Source of the DNA: DASZIT01 sp035948855
Lineage (GTDB): Bacteria > Actinomycetota > Acidimicrobiia > Acidimicrobiales > RAAP-2
Reading direction: 5' to 3'
NCBI GenBank assembly: GCA_035948855.1
Contig: DASZIT010000033.1
Coordinates: 1-64,000, forward strand
DNA: 64,000 bases
A model generated the notes under the pieces. That model was given only the letters and a program-made list of their open reading frames with translations. It was not told the DNA's origin and ran no database searches. Position 1 is the first letter of the stretch; each line of letters starts with the position of its first letter. A program made the position numbers and the translations under genes. Shown here piece after piece: positions 49,632 through 60,149 of this stretch.

Positions 49632-50780
49632 CTACGCCCCGGACGGAGCCGGAAACCCGCCCGCCTCCGCGATGTAGGGACCCGCGGGGTTCCAACCGAT
49701 CCTGGCCGCCACCACCGGGCGGAACCAACGGTAGGGGATGTTCCCGTGCCAAGGGTTGTACAGCACCCAGGTGGACGAGCCGGTCGTCGACGATCCGCCG
49801 GTTTGGAAGATGGTCTCCTCCCCGGGCCCGACACCCTGGGCATTGCTGCCCACCAGTGGTTGGGTCCCGACCGCGGTGCACGGCCCGCTGATTCCCGCGC
49901 ACTTGGCCGCCCCCACCGCGTAGTTGGGCCCGCCAAACCCGTCCCCACCCGAGTAGAACAGCCACCAGGTCCGGTTGGGCGCCTCGACCATCTGCGGAGC
50001 TTCAATGATCGGACGGGCCCAGGCGGGGGTCTGGGCGAGGCCGAAGATGCTGGTCGGCGAGCCCACCACCGTCAGGCCGTCGGGCGCCAGGGGCTGGGAC
50101 CAGATGAGGTCGGTGCCGGTGTGGTTGGTGGAGTTGTTGTCGCTCTTCCACACCAGATACGGGCGAGCCGCCGGCGAGGTGTCATCCACGATCGCCTGGG
50201 GGTCGATGTCTCCGCCCTGGTCCTTCTGACAAACGATGGGCTGGGGCGACGGCGAGTAGGGGCCGGTGGCCGAGTCGGCCACCGCGGTGCCCAGACACTG
50301 GGTCGGTGGGGTCACCCCGGCCAACTTGGCCGAGTAGTACAGGACATAGGTGGCCCCGAAGCGGTGGACTTCCGGTTCCCAGGTGGTGCCGCCCCGGGAG
50401 ACGGGAACCGCCCAGGCCGGCATGGTGGGGAGGGCGTCAACCGCGGCCGACCAATGACCCGGGGACCCGGTCAGCATCGGAATGTTGTCCCGGGGGTCGC
50501 CGAACGAGGTGGAGACGAACAGCAGGTACTGGCCCTGGCTCGACATGAGCCACCCGCCGGAGAGGTCCTGAATCGTCGAGTCGGCGACAACAATGGCCGG
50601 CGCATTCGGCGTGGCGGTCGGCGGTGAGCCGAGCATCGGTCGATCGGCGGAGACCGAGATGGACGTCGTGACGATGGCCACGCCGGTGGCGATGACCACC
50701 GCCAGCAGGACGATCGAAAGCTGCACCGCTCGGCGGCTCCGGCGCTTGGCATGCTTCCGTTTGTGCTTGGCCTGCCCCAT
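49632..50780 (-). CDS. Secreted or anchored GH43-like five-bladed propeller protein
   Basis: 382 residues. A very basic N-terminus (KHKRKHAKRRSRR) precedes one hydrophobic segment (LSIVLLAVVIATGVAIV), either an uncleaved anchor or a signal peptide. The rest looks like a family-43 glycosidase propeller: WAVPVSRGGTTWEPEVHRFG with YVLYYSAK, GPYSPS, then QGGDIDPQAIVDD with PYLVWKSDNN, then IIEAPQMVEAPNRTWWLFYSGG. The acidic residues at EPEVH, IDPQ and IEAPQM sit where GH43 enzymes have their catalytic acids. The substrate would be an arabinan-, xylan- or fructan-like polymer; this is inferred. ATG 50780 has GGAAGGA upstream. It ends 27 nt from the convergent aceE stop. Confidence 0.8.
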   Translation of the reverse strand: MGQAKHKRKHAKRRSRRAVQLSIVLLAVVIATGVAIVTTSISVSADRPMLGSPPTATPNAPAIVVADSTIQDLSGGWLMSSQGQYLLFVSTSFGDPRDNIPMLTGSPGHWSAAVDALPTMPAWAVPVSRGGTTWEPEVHRFGATYVLYYSAKLAGVTPPTQCLGTAVADSATGPYSPSPQPIVCQKDQGGDIDPQAIVDDTSPAARPYLVWKSDNNSTNHTGTDLIWSQPLAPDGLTVVGSPTSIFGLAQTPAWARPIIEAPQMVEAPNRTWWLFYSGGDGFGGPNYAVGAAKCAGISGPCTAVGTQPLVGSNAQGVGPGEETIFQTGGSSTTGSSTWVLYNPWHGNIPYRWFRPVVAARIGWNPAGPYIAEAGGFPAPSGA

Positions 50781-51016
50781 TTGCGTCCTTCCGCCACGCC
50801 GACGGCATATGGCAGTCCGAAACGTGCGTCCCCCCGTTGGCGTAGAAGACTAGACACTTTTCGCCCTCCGGATGAGGACAGCTGGCGCTCCACCCCCCGG
50901 GAGCAAAGCCCGGCGGTGACTCGGTTCCGGGGGTCGCAGAAACGGTAGGCCCAGGCGTCGCACCCGGGCCGGGACGCCACTGGGCCGATCCGGATGCCCC
51001 CGGCTAGCCTGACAAG
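50781..51016. promoter_or_regulatory. Divergent intergenic region between GH43-like and HhH-GPD genes
   Basis: 236 bases. On the plus strand TAGCCT (51005-51010) lies 6 nt before GTG 51017, a good leaderless promoter candidate. The middle (about 50880-50960) is rich in short GC inverted repeats such as ccgggag/ccccgg, so a structured 5' leader for the minus-strand gene is possible, but no known riboswitch consensus was matched. Confidence 0.4.
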
Positions 51017-51598
51017 GTGATCCAATTGAGTGGCAATCCGGCCGCAGACAAGCTCCTCACCGACGACCCCCTGGCGTTGGTCATCGGGATGGTCCTCGAT
51101 CAGCAGATCCCGCTGGAAAAGGCGTTCACCTCTCCGTTCGAATTGAAGGAGCGGCTGGGCGGTTCCCTCGATGTCGCCAAGATCGCCGCCATGGATCCGG
51201 ATGCCCTCGCCGACATCTTCGCGGCCCGGCCGGCCCTCCACCGCTTCCCGCGTTCGATGGCCAGTCGGGTCCAAGCTGTCTGTCGTCTGATCACCGACAC
51301 CTACCACGGTGACGCGTCCGCCATCTGGACCTCGGCCGCCGACAGCAAGGAGCTGCTGGCCAACGTCCGGGCCCTCCCCGGTTTCGGGGCCCAGAAGGCC
51401 CGCATCTTCATCGCGCTGCTGGGCAAGCAGCTGGGGCTGAAGACGCCGGGATGGCAGAAGGTGTCCACCCCCTACGGGCAGCCGGGGACCTTCCAATCGG
51501 TGGCCGACATCGATTCTCCTGCCGCCCTCCTCAAGGTCCGCCAGTTCAAGCAGAAGAAGAAAGCCCAGGCCAAGGCCCAGGCGTCAGCCACCCGTTGA
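51017..51598 (+). CDS. HhH-GPD-type base-excision repair protein
   Basis: 193 residues of the helix-hairpin-helix DNA glycosylase fold, in the small actinobacterial group annotated as HhH-GPD family. The hairpin region is LPGFGAQKARIFIALLGKQ near residues 123-141; the N-terminal part LTDDPLALVIGMVLDQQIPLEKAF contains the usual Gln pair before the first helix set. It is shorter than MutY or AlkA and has no Fe-S cysteines, so the substrate lesion is uncertain. The C-terminus is a Lys-rich tail (QFKQKKKAQAKAQA). GTG 51017 has a TAGCCT -10 box 6 nt upstream and no ribosome site. The thiE TTG overlaps its stop. Confidence 0.88.
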   Translation: MIQLSGNPAADKLLTDDPLALVIGMVLDQQIPLEKAFTSPFELKERLGGSLDVAKIAAMDPDALADIFAARPALHRFPRSMASRVQAVCRLITDTYHGDASAIWTSAADSKELLANVRALPGFGAQKARIFIALLGKQLGLKTPGWQKVSTPYGQPGTFQSVADIDSPAALLKVRQFKQKKKAQAKAQASATR

Positions 51599-52275
51599 CC
51601 GGCCCGGCCGGCCGGCCCCCCGGGCCAGGGTGGGCCCTCTCCGAGCGCCGGCTCTACCTGTGCACCCCCGACCGTGACGACCTCGAGGCGTTCGTGGACG
51701 CCTGCATCGGGGGCGGGGTCGACGTGGTGCAGTTCCGGGACAAGCACCTCCCGGATCCGGATCTGATCGCCCGGGCCCGGGTCGTCCAGGCGGTCTGCGC
51801 CCACCACCGGGTGCCGTTCATCCTCAACGACCGTCCCGACCTCGCCGCTGCCATCGGCGCCGACGGGGTGCACGTCGGCCAGGACGACACCCCGGCGCCG
51901 GAAGCCCGCACGCTGATCGGCGATCATGCGCTCCTCGGATTGTCGACCCATGCCCACGCCGAATTGATGACCGCGGTCGACAGTCAACTGCCGGTCGACT
52001 ACCTCTCGGCCGGGCCCGTGCATGCCACCCCGACCAAGCCGGGCCGGCCGGGGACCGGTCTCGACTACATCCGGGAGGCGGTGACCCGCTCACCCTGGCC
52101 GGTCTGGATCACCGGCGGGGTCGACCCCGAGACCGTCGGGGAGATGATCGGGGCCGGTGGCCGGCACTTCGTGGTGGTTCGCTGGTTGACCGACGCTCCC
52201 GACCCGGGCCAACGGGCCCGCCAACTCCGGCGGGCCATCGACGCCGGAATCGCCCGGGTTGAGCCTTCGACGTAG
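51595..52275 (+). CDS. thiE: Thiamine-phosphate synthase
   Basis: Joins the thiazole and pyrimidine halves to thiamine phosphate. 226 residues, the usual size. TIM-barrel motifs are VDVVQFRDKHLPDPD (pyrimidine diphosphate), VPFILNDRPDLAAAIGADGVHVGQDD, LGLSTHAHAEL, DYLSAGPVHATPTKPGRPGTG and WITGGVDPETVGEMIGAGG. TTG 51595 overlaps the TGA of the HhH-GPD gene (TTGA), an arrangement repeated in the window, and the family core begins about 20 residues later (LYLCTPDRDD). No TPP riboswitch is seen; expression probably comes from the upstream promoter. It is convergent with the secreted unknown, leaving 27 nt. Confidence 0.93.
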   Translation: MTGPAGRPPGPGWALSERRLYLCTPDRDDLEAFVDACIGGGVDVVQFRDKHLPDPDLIARARVVQAVCAHHRVPFILNDRPDLAAAIGADGVHVGQDDTPAPEARTLIGDHALLGLSTHAHAELMTAVDSQLPVDYLSAGPVHATPTKPGRPGTGLDYIREAVTRSPWPVWITGGVDPETVGEMIGAGGRHFVVVRWLTDAPDPGQRARQLRRAIDAGIARVEPST

Positions 52276-52302
52276 CCGGCGACGTCGGACCGCCGGCCTG
52301 CC

Positions 52303-52998
52303 TCAGCCGGTGGTCGAAGTGGTGGGGGCGGTGGTGGTGGGTGCCGGCGTGGTGGTGGTGGTCGGTGCCGGCGTGGTGGTGGTGGGCGCGGAGACCACCT
52401 TGGCGCCGCCGGGCAGGGTCACCGGGGGCGACGAGTTCACCGACGAGACGGTCAGGGACAACTGGGCGCCGCTGGCGCTGATGGTGAGCGCCGACAGGTA
52501 CTGGCCGATCACGGTGGCGGTGAAGGAGGCGGTCTGGCCCTGCTGGGTCACCGTGAACGTGTAGGTGTCACCCTTCTGATGGACCTTCTTGGCGTTCTTG
52601 GCCAGGGCGACATATTCGTGGACCGGGTCATAGGAGGAGGCGGGCTGGCTGGCCTGCTTCTGGAAGGTGAGATGGGCGGTCGACGCCGACGGCGACACCT
52701 GGTTGCTCTGGTACTCGACGCTGTCGATGACCGCCACGTAGACCCGGACCGTCCCGGAGTCGACATAGCCCCCCAACCGGTTCGGCGACTGGTACACCAG
52801 GTGCTGGGTCTGGGTTCCCTGCGGACTGCTCTCGAGCACGTCCGAGGTGTAGTTGGTGGCGCTCAGGGTGTTCTTGACCGCGTTCTGGAGGGTGGCCTGC
52901 TTGGGCGCCTGGCTCACGCCCAGCGCGGCGCCGCCGGCGGCGAGCACCGCCACCAGCACCAGCAGCAGCCAACCAATCAGCCTTCGGGGTCCGGTCAT
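52303..52998 (-). CDS. Single-pass or secreted protein with Thr/Pro tail, unknown function
   Basis: 231 residues. It starts with a short basic segment and a hydrophobic stretch (LIGWLLLVLVAVLAAGGAALG), so it is an anchored or exported protein. The main domain (about 45-195) has beta-rich sequence with ANYTSDVLESSPQG-like and HLVYQSPNRLGGYV segments that recall lipoprotein LppX/LprG-type folds (binding of test or lipid molecules), but this is a loose resemblance. The last 30 residues are TTTTPAPTTTTTPAP repeats. ATG 52998 lies 7 nt after a TAGCGT -10 box (53006-53011, minus), suggesting a leaderless transcript. A similar Thr/Pro tail is present in the protein at 3.3-4.1 kb and the LCP protein. 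Confidence 0.75.
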   Translation of the reverse strand: MTGPRRLIGWLLLVLVAVLAAGGAALGVSQAPKQATLQNAVKNTLSATNYTSDVLESSPQGTQTQHLVYQSPNRLGGYVDSGTVRVYVAVIDSVEYQSNQVSPSASTAHLTFQKQASQPASSYDPVHEYVALAKNAKKVHQKGDTYTFTVTQQGQTASFTATVIGQYLSALTISASGAQLSLTVSSVNSSPPVTLPGGAKVVSAPTTTTPAPTTTTTPAPTTTAPTTSTTG

Positions 52999-53005
52999 TT
53001 CGGAG

Positions 53006-53011
53006 ACGCTA
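53006..53011 (-). promoter_or_regulatory. Candidate -10 box for the Thr/Pro-tailed protein gene
   Basis: TAGCGT on the minus strand, 7 nt before ATG 52998, with no ribosome site. It favours this ATG over a frame extension 15 codons upstream. Confidence 0.45.
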
Positions 53012-53139
53012 CGCCATATCCGAAGGTGCGACGGTCGCGGCACAGCCGCACCGACCCGACTCCCACCGCCGCGTCGCCGCGGTCGACCCCGGCGTCCGGC
53101 GTCGGGTCAATGGGGGACATCCAGCCAGCTGCCGGTCGG

Positions 53140-54255
53140 TCAGATGCCGATCCGTTGGGCCAGCAATTCCCGATGGTAGGAGGGGTCACCCAGCAGCAAC
53201 TCGGAGGACTTGGCCCGCTTGAAGTAGAGGTGGGCGGGGTGCTCCCAGGTGAAGCCGATGCCCCCGTGGATCTGGATGGTCTCGGCCGCGGCGTGGAAGT
53301 ACGCCTCCGAGCAGTACGACTTGGCCAGGCTGGCCACCACCGGCAGCTCGTCGGAGTCCTCGGCCGCCGCCCAGCCGGCGTAGTAGGCCGCCGACTTAGC
53401 CGACTCCACCTCCAGCAGCATGTCGGCACACTTGTGCTTGATGGCCTGGAAGCTCCCGATCGGCCGGCCGAACTGGATCCGGGTCTTGGCGTAGTCCACC
53501 GAACTGTCGAGACACCGTTGCGCCCCACCCACCTGCTCGGCGGCCAGCGCCACCGCCGCCAGGTCGAGGGTCTTCGACAGTCCCGCCGAGGCGCCCCCGT
53601 CGGTGCCGATCAGCCGGGCCGGCGTGTTGGCGAACTCGAGCCGGGCCTGCTTGCGGGTCTGGTCCATGGTGGCCAGCGGGGTCCGGGTCAGGCCGTCGGC
53701 ATCGCCCGCGACGGCGAACAAGCTGATCCCGGCGTCGGTCCGGCCCACCACCAGGATGAGATCGGCCACGTGGCCGTCAATCACGAACGACTTGTGGCCG
53801 TTCAGCGACCACCCGTCGCCGGATGGGGTGGCGGTCAGGGTCACACTGTCGGTGTCCCATTTCCCGCTGTCCTCGGTGTGGGCCAGGGTGGCGATGGTCT
53901 CCCCCGAGGCGATCCCCGGCAGCAGTTCTTCCTTCGCCTTCTGGTCCCCGGAGGTGAGGATGGCGTTGGCGCCCAGGGCCACGGTGGAGAAGAACGGGGC
54001 GCACAACAGCGCGGCTCCCATCTCCTCGAGCACCACGATGAGCTCGACATAGGAGAACCCGGACCCGCCGAACTCTTCGGGGATGGTCAGTGACTGCAGG
54101 CCCAGTTGATCGGCCATCTGGGTCCACACCGCGGTGTCGTAGCCCTCGGTGGTCTCCATCAGACGGCGGACTTCGGTCTCGGGTGATTTGTCCTCGAGAA
54201 AGCGCTTGACCGACTTGCGAAGCTCGTCCTGCTCCTCGCTGAAGGCGAAGTTCAT
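53140..54255 (-). CDS. Acyl-CoA dehydrogenase
   Basis: FAD-dependent oxidation of an acyl-CoA. 371 residues, typical of the family. N-terminal FAFSEEQDELRKSVKRFLED, then IPEEFGGSGFSYVEL, ATLAHTEDSGKW and VTLTATPSGDGWSLNGHKSFV for the middle beta domain, and RIQFGRPIGSFQAIKHKCADM plus QIHGGIGFTWEHPAHLYFKRA at the C-terminal helices. The Glu expected as base in many members is not placed at the standard position near the IHGG segment, as often seen in the steroid and cholesterol branch (FadE-like), which work as heterodimers. ATG 54255 has GGAG 7 nt upstream. No FadE partner is adjacent. Substrate unknown. Confidence 0.88.
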   Translation of the reverse strand: MNFAFSEEQDELRKSVKRFLEDKSPETEVRRLMETTEGYDTAVWTQMADQLGLQSLTIPEEFGGSGFSYVELIVVLEEMGAALLCAPFFSTVALGANAILTSGDQKAKEELLPGIASGETIATLAHTEDSGKWDTDSVTLTATPSGDGWSLNGHKSFVIDGHVADLILVVGRTDAGISLFAVAGDADGLTRTPLATMDQTRKQARLEFANTPARLIGTDGGASAGLSKTLDLAAVALAAEQVGGAQRCLDSSVDYAKTRIQFGRPIGSFQAIKHKCADMLLEVESAKSAAYYAGWAAAEDSDELPVVASLAKSYCSEAYFHAAAETIQIHGGIGFTWEHPAHLYFKRAKSSELLLGDPSYHRELLAQRIGI

Positions 54256-54450
54256 CGTGTTCTCCATCCCCCCTGGGGCGGCCCCCACCTTGGGGACGTC
54301 GTGAACCCGTTGTCTACCAGAACTGGGCCGATGTTGACCAACGGGTCAAGTAACGCCAGGTTCCACGGCCCGGCCGCGCCGCTACGCTGCCCGGTTGGGG
54401 GTGGGAGTCCCGGCGACCGTGCCGATCCACCCAAGGAGGCACCCAGCGCG

Positions 54451-55068
54451 ATGGCCAGCACCATTATCGACTACCAGGACACCGACGTCGAGGTTCACCG
54501 GGTGGTGGTCGGCCCGGTGGACAACAACGTGTACATCGTGCGCTGCCGGCAGACCGGCGACGCCATGCTGATCGACGCGGCCAACGAGCACGACCTCCTC
54601 CTCGAGTTGTGCCGGGACCTCGGTGTGCGGCAGGTGGTCGAGACCCATGGCCATTGGGACCACATCCAGGCGGTGGAGTCGGTCCGCAACGCCGGCTTCG
54701 AGGTGGCGGTGACCCGCGCCGATGCCGGGATGCTCCCCTCCTACGACCTGATCCTGGAAGATGAGTCGACGCTCGACGTGGGCCGGCTCCGGATCAGCAC
54801 CATTGCCACCCCGGGGCACACCCCGGGTTCGATGTGCTTCGCCGTCGAGGGGACCCCGTTGCTGTTCAGCGGGGACACCCTGTTTCCCGGCGGTCCCGGC
54901 AACACCTCGTTTGAGAACGCCGACTTCGCCACCATCATCTCCTCGATCGAACGGCGGCTGTTCGCCGACTTCGGGCCCGACACCCTCGTCCTTCCCGGCC
55001 ATGGGAAGAGCACCACCGTCGGCGCCGAGACCCCGCACCTCCAGGAGTGGATCGACCGGGGCTGGTAG
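54451..55068 (+). CDS. Metallo-beta-lactamase fold hydrolase (glyoxalase II-like)
   Basis: Binuclear metal hydrolase of 205 residues. The HxHxDH motif is THGHWDHIQAV, the next ligand His is in TPGHTPGS, the bridging Asp in LFSGDTLFPGG and the last His in LVLPGHGKSTTVG, so the site is complete. Related actinobacterial proteins are often annotated as hydroxyacylglutathione hydrolase or persulfide dioxygenase-like, but actinobacteria of this type generally lack glutathione, so a mycothiol-like thioester is a possible substrate. ATG 54451 has AAGGAGG about 11 nt upstream. It diverges from the acyl-CoA dehydrogenase gene with 195 nt between; its stop lies 19 nt from the debranching-type gene end. 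Confidence 0.9.
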   Translation: MASTIIDYQDTDVEVHRVVVGPVDNNVYIVRCRQTGDAMLIDAANEHDLLLELCRDLGVRQVVETHGHWDHIQAVESVRNAGFEVAVTRADAGMLPSYDLILEDESTLDVGRLRISTIATPGHTPGSMCFAVEGTPLLFSGDTLFPGGPGNTSFENADFATIISSIERRLFADFGPDTLVLPGHGKSTTVGAETPHLQEWIDRGW

Positions 55069-55087
55069 CCGGATCGGTGGCGGTCGG

Positions 55088-57301
55088 TCAGACCGCGGTC
55101 GCCGGGTGCCGGGGCTCGCGGATCACCTCGATCTCCGGGGGGAGCCCGGTGATGGTCATGCCCCCCGGGACCTCGTCGCCCACCTCGATGGTCACCCGGG
55201 AGCCGGCCAGCGGGATTCCTTCCACCTTCAGATGGCCGATACCCTCGGGGAGGTTCGGGCACACCCAGGTCTTCCCGCGCGGTACCCACGGGTCCAGGCG
55301 GAGCAGCGTGCGCAGGCAGAGCAGCGGCGACGCCGCCGACCACGCCTGCGGCGAACAGGAGGTCGGATAGCCCACCGGCACGCTCAGCTCGCCCCGGTCG
55401 AGGCCGCTGAACAACTCGGGAAGCCGGCCGCCCTGAGCCACCGCCGCGTCGAGCAGGGCCAGGATCAACTTCTGCGCGGTTCCGTCGAAGCCGTAGCGGG
55501 CCAGACCGGCGGCCACGATGGCGGTGTCATGCGGCCACACCGATCCGCAGTGATAGCTGATCGGGTTGTAGCCGCCGCTGTCGGAGGCCAGGGTGCGCAC
55601 GCCCCACCCGGTGAACATCTCGGGTGACGCCAGCTTGGCCGCCACCTGGGCCGCCTTCTCCTCGTCGACGATCCCCGTCCACAGGCAGTGGCCGATGTTA
55701 GAGGTCAGGGAGTCGATCGGCTTCTTGTCGGCATCGAGGCCGATGGCGAACCACCCCTTTTCCTCCAGCCAGAAATCGCGGTTGAAGGCGGTCTTCAGTT
55801 CGGTGGCCTTGGCCCGGAACCGTTGAAAGGTGGAGGAGTCCCCCACCTCGTAGGCGAAGTGGGCCCGGGCCAGGTAGGCGCCGTAGGTGTAGGCCTGCAC
55901 CTCGCAGAGGGCGATCGGCGCCTCGGCCACCCGGCCGTCGGCGTAGCGGATCCCGTCCCAGCTGTCCTTCCATCCCTGGTTGGCGAGCCCACGGTCGGTC
56001 GCCCGGTGGTACTCGACATAGCCGTCGCCGTCGGCGTCGCCGAAATGCTCGATCCATTCGATGGCCCGCTCGGCGTTGGGCAACAGCTCGTCCACCAATT
56101 CACCGGCCACTCCCCAACGCCGGAGCTCCCCCAACAGCATCACGAACAGGGGGGTGGCATCGGCGGTTCCGTAGTAGATGCTCCCGCCGCCCAACGACAG
56201 CGACGCCGCGTCGCCGAAGCGCATCTCGTGAAGGATCCGACCCGGCTGCTCATCATGGCGGGGGTCGACCTCGTTCCCCTGGAACCGGGCCAAGGTCTGC
56301 AACACCCCGAGGGCAAGGTCGGGGTCCACCAGCAACGCCATCCAGGCCGTCAGCAGGGAGTCGCGTCCGAAGACGGTCATGAACCACGGCGCGCCGGCCG
56401 CCACCACCATCCGTTCGGGGAAATCGGGGTCGAAGATCCGAAGGGCGCCGAGGTCCTCGGCGCTTCTCGCCACCACACTCTTCAACCCCGGATGGTCGGT
56501 GTCGACCTGGGGAACCTGGCGGCGCCACCGGGCCAGCCGCTCGGCCGGCTCGGCTCGTTCCACCGGCTGGCCGCACCGGTACCGGGGATTGATGCCGGTG
56601 CCGTCGATCACCGGCGCCACCTCGACGCAGGTCTTCCATTCTCCGCGGGCGGGCACGATGGTCTCGAAGGTGGCGAGGTCCTCCACCAGGCTGACCGGAC
56701 CCGCGAACCGAACTTCGGCGCCCCGGGTGACCCCGCCGCGCCGGTAGGAGAAGTTCATGGTCGGGGTGCCGTTTCCCGTCGACGTTGGACCGGACCCGTT
56801 GCCGGCGCTGCCGTTGATGTCGATGGTGACCGTCCCAGTGACCGAGTCGGTGTGACTGCCGTCCCCGGCCCGTCCCTCCTTCACCGCGAACAGATCGGCG
56901 AAGTCCGCCCCTACGAACAGCTCGACGGAACAGAAGGACGGCTCGTCCCCGAAGTTGCGAATGGTGATGTCCTCGCGCATTCCCTGGCCCACGTACCGGG
57001 ACCGGAACACCATGAGTGTCGAGTCGGCCCTCCCGGGCGGGGGAAGGCACCGGGAGACGAAGGTGGACGAGAACGGATCGTCGGTGACCGCCGACAGCGG
57101 TTCGGTCCGGGATCCGTTGACCAGTAGTTCGAACCGGGAGATGATCCGGGTGTCCCGCACGAACAGGCCTTGGGCGCCCCCGACCGAGATGTCCCCGGCG
57201 CTCCCACTGATGGCGAAGGTGGACTCGTCCACCAGGGTGACGACCCCGTCGTAGGCCTGAAGCTGGGCGACCGGTCCGGCGTACGTCCACGGATCTGCCA
57301 T
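55088..57301 (-). CDS. Amylo-alpha-1,6-glucosidase/glycogen debranching-type enzyme
   Basis: 737 residues. The N-terminal part (about 20-290) is a beta-sandwich domain of the GDE_N_bis type (LVDESTFAISGSAGDISVG, GLFVRDTRIISRFELLV), and the C-terminal part is an (alpha/alpha)6 barrel: APWFMTVFGRDSLLTAWM, RILHEMRFGDA, YYGTADATPLFVMLLGEL, DGDGYVEYHRATDRGLANQGWKDSWDG and SYHCGSVWPHDTAIVAAG. The acid pair in DSWDG and WPHD fits GH63/GH133-like catalysis. ATG 57301 lies 7 nt after a TACGGT -10 box (57309-57314, minus), so the message is probably leaderless. It diverges from sufC. Substrate could be glycogen, trehalose-linked or mannosylglycerate-type glucan; unresolved. Confidence 0.85.
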   Translation of the reverse strand: MADPWTYAGPVAQLQAYDGVVTLVDESTFAISGSAGDISVGGAQGLFVRDTRIISRFELLVNGSRTEPLSAVTDDPFSSTFVSRCLPPPGRADSTLMVFRSRYVGQGMREDITIRNFGDEPSFCSVELFVGADFADLFAVKEGRAGDGSHTDSVTGTVTIDINGSAGNGSGPTSTGNGTPTMNFSYRRGGVTRGAEVRFAGPVSLVEDLATFETIVPARGEWKTCVEVAPVIDGTGINPRYRCGQPVERAEPAERLARWRRQVPQVDTDHPGLKSVVARSAEDLGALRIFDPDFPERMVVAAGAPWFMTVFGRDSLLTAWMALLVDPDLALGVLQTLARFQGNEVDPRHDEQPGRILHEMRFGDAASLSLGGGSIYYGTADATPLFVMLLGELRRWGVAGELVDELLPNAERAIEWIEHFGDADGDGYVEYHRATDRGLANQGWKDSWDGIRYADGRVAEAPIALCEVQAYTYGAYLARAHFAYEVGDSSTFQRFRAKATELKTAFNRDFWLEEKGWFAIGLDADKKPIDSLTSNIGHCLWTGIVDEEKAAQVAAKLASPEMFTGWGVRTLASDSGGYNPISYHCGSVWPHDTAIVAAGLARYGFDGTAQKLILALLDAAVAQGGRLPELFSGLDRGELSVPVGYPTSCSPQAWSAASPLLCLRTLLRLDPWVPRGKTWVCPNLPEGIGHLKVEGIPLAGSRVTIEVGDEVPGGMTITGLPPEIEVIREPRHPATAV

Positions 57302-57416
57302 CCCGGTTACCGTACCTGCCACCTGCTGAGTCAGGAAATTCCTGGTGGCAAGGCCAGGTCACCCTATTCCTCCTACGGCGGTAGGAGAAATGCCGATCGG
57401 AGGATAGGATCGGGGT
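57302..57416. promoter_or_regulatory. Divergent regulatory region of the debranching gene and suf cluster
   Basis: 115 bases hold two leaderless -10 candidates, TACGGT (57309-57314, minus) and TAGGAT (57405-57410, plus, 6 nt before GTG 57417), plus two dyads. Dyad A is caggaa-a-ttcctg (57332-57344), perfect. Dyad B is ctcctac-ggcg-gtaggag (57370-57387), a 7-bp arm on each side, about 30-47 bases before the suf start, where a repressor or activator could act. Their regulator is unknown; an Fe-S responsive SufR/IscR-type protein is an inference. Confidence 0.5.
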
Positions 57417-59437
<2,021 letters not shown>

Positions 59438-59519
59438 GCCCGTCCCGGTACCCTGAGGCCGTGATTCATCGCCTTGTCACTCCCGGATCGTGCCCGGACG
59501 CCCCGAGGACGGCGAACTG

Positions 59520-60029
59520 ATGGCCGGCCTCGAAGACCTCTACCGCGAGATCATCCTCGATCACTACCGGTCGCCCCGGAACCGCGGGGAACTGCCGTCT
59601 CCCCCGGCTCAACGGGTGGAGGGATTCAATCCGCTGTGCGGGGACGAGATCGTCGTGACCCTCGAGGTAAGTGACGGAGCCGTCTCCGACATCAAGATCG
59701 GAGGCACCGGTTGCTCGATCAGCCAGTCGTCCGCGTCATTGATGTCGGCCGCGGTGAAGGGAAAGCCGGTTCCCGAAGTCCGCGATCTGATCCGGACCTT
59801 CAAGGGAATGATGTCCATCCACGAGTCGACGCTCCCGGGCAAAGACGGCCAGGATGGTGCCGAGGTGGAGCCGGATGAGGCGCAGCTTCTCGATGTCAAC
59901 TCCCTGGGCGAGCTTGCTGCCCTCCAGGGCGTGGTGAAGTTCCCGGTGCGGATCAAGTGTGCGACCCTGAGCTGGAACACCCTCGCCCAGGGCCTCGACG
60001 AGGCCGAGTCGGAGACGGCCAACGCCTGA
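59520..60029 (+). CDS. sufU: SufU/NifU-like sulfurtransfer and Fe-S scaffold protein
   Basis: 169 residues. It accepts sulfur from SufS. The N-terminus LYREIILDHYRSPRNRGEL is typical of SufU, and the zinc/sulfur ligands are Cys and Asp in NPLCGDEIVV, Cys in GTGCSISQSSASLMS and Cys in IKCATLSWNTL. The insert of about 20 residues between the second and third cysteine regions (PGKDGQDGAEVEPDEAQ) is longer than in NifU. ATG 59520 is preferred over GTG 59490 because the family starts near ALEDLYRE-like sequence; a GAGG lies upstream at moderate distance. It follows sufS after 82 nt and probably belongs to the same transcript. Confidence 0.9.
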   Translation: MAGLEDLYREIILDHYRSPRNRGELPSPPAQRVEGFNPLCGDEIVVTLEVSDGAVSDIKIGGTGCSISQSSASLMSAAVKGKPVPEVRDLIRTFKGMMSIHESTLPGKDGQDGAEVEPDEAQLLDVNSLGELAALQGVVKFPVRIKCATLSWNTLAQGLDEAESETANA

Positions 60030-60149
60030 GTGACCGGTCGGCGGCCGGGCTGGGGCCCGGTGGCCGGTGGTGGCGAAATGGGGCTCGGGCCGATGCCGGG
60101 TGGGCACCGCGTCGTAGCCATCGCGGCGTGAGTCGGTGCACCTACCGCG

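Noticed and set aside
50870..50960. Possible riboswitch: ggagcaaagcc resembles part of a c-di-GMP-I aptamer
   Set aside because: The remaining conserved parts of that aptamer are missing, and the downstream plus-strand gene has a leaderless-type promoter after it.
51400..51600. TPP riboswitch before thiE
   Set aside because: thiE overlaps the previous gene; no CTGAGA-type element was found.
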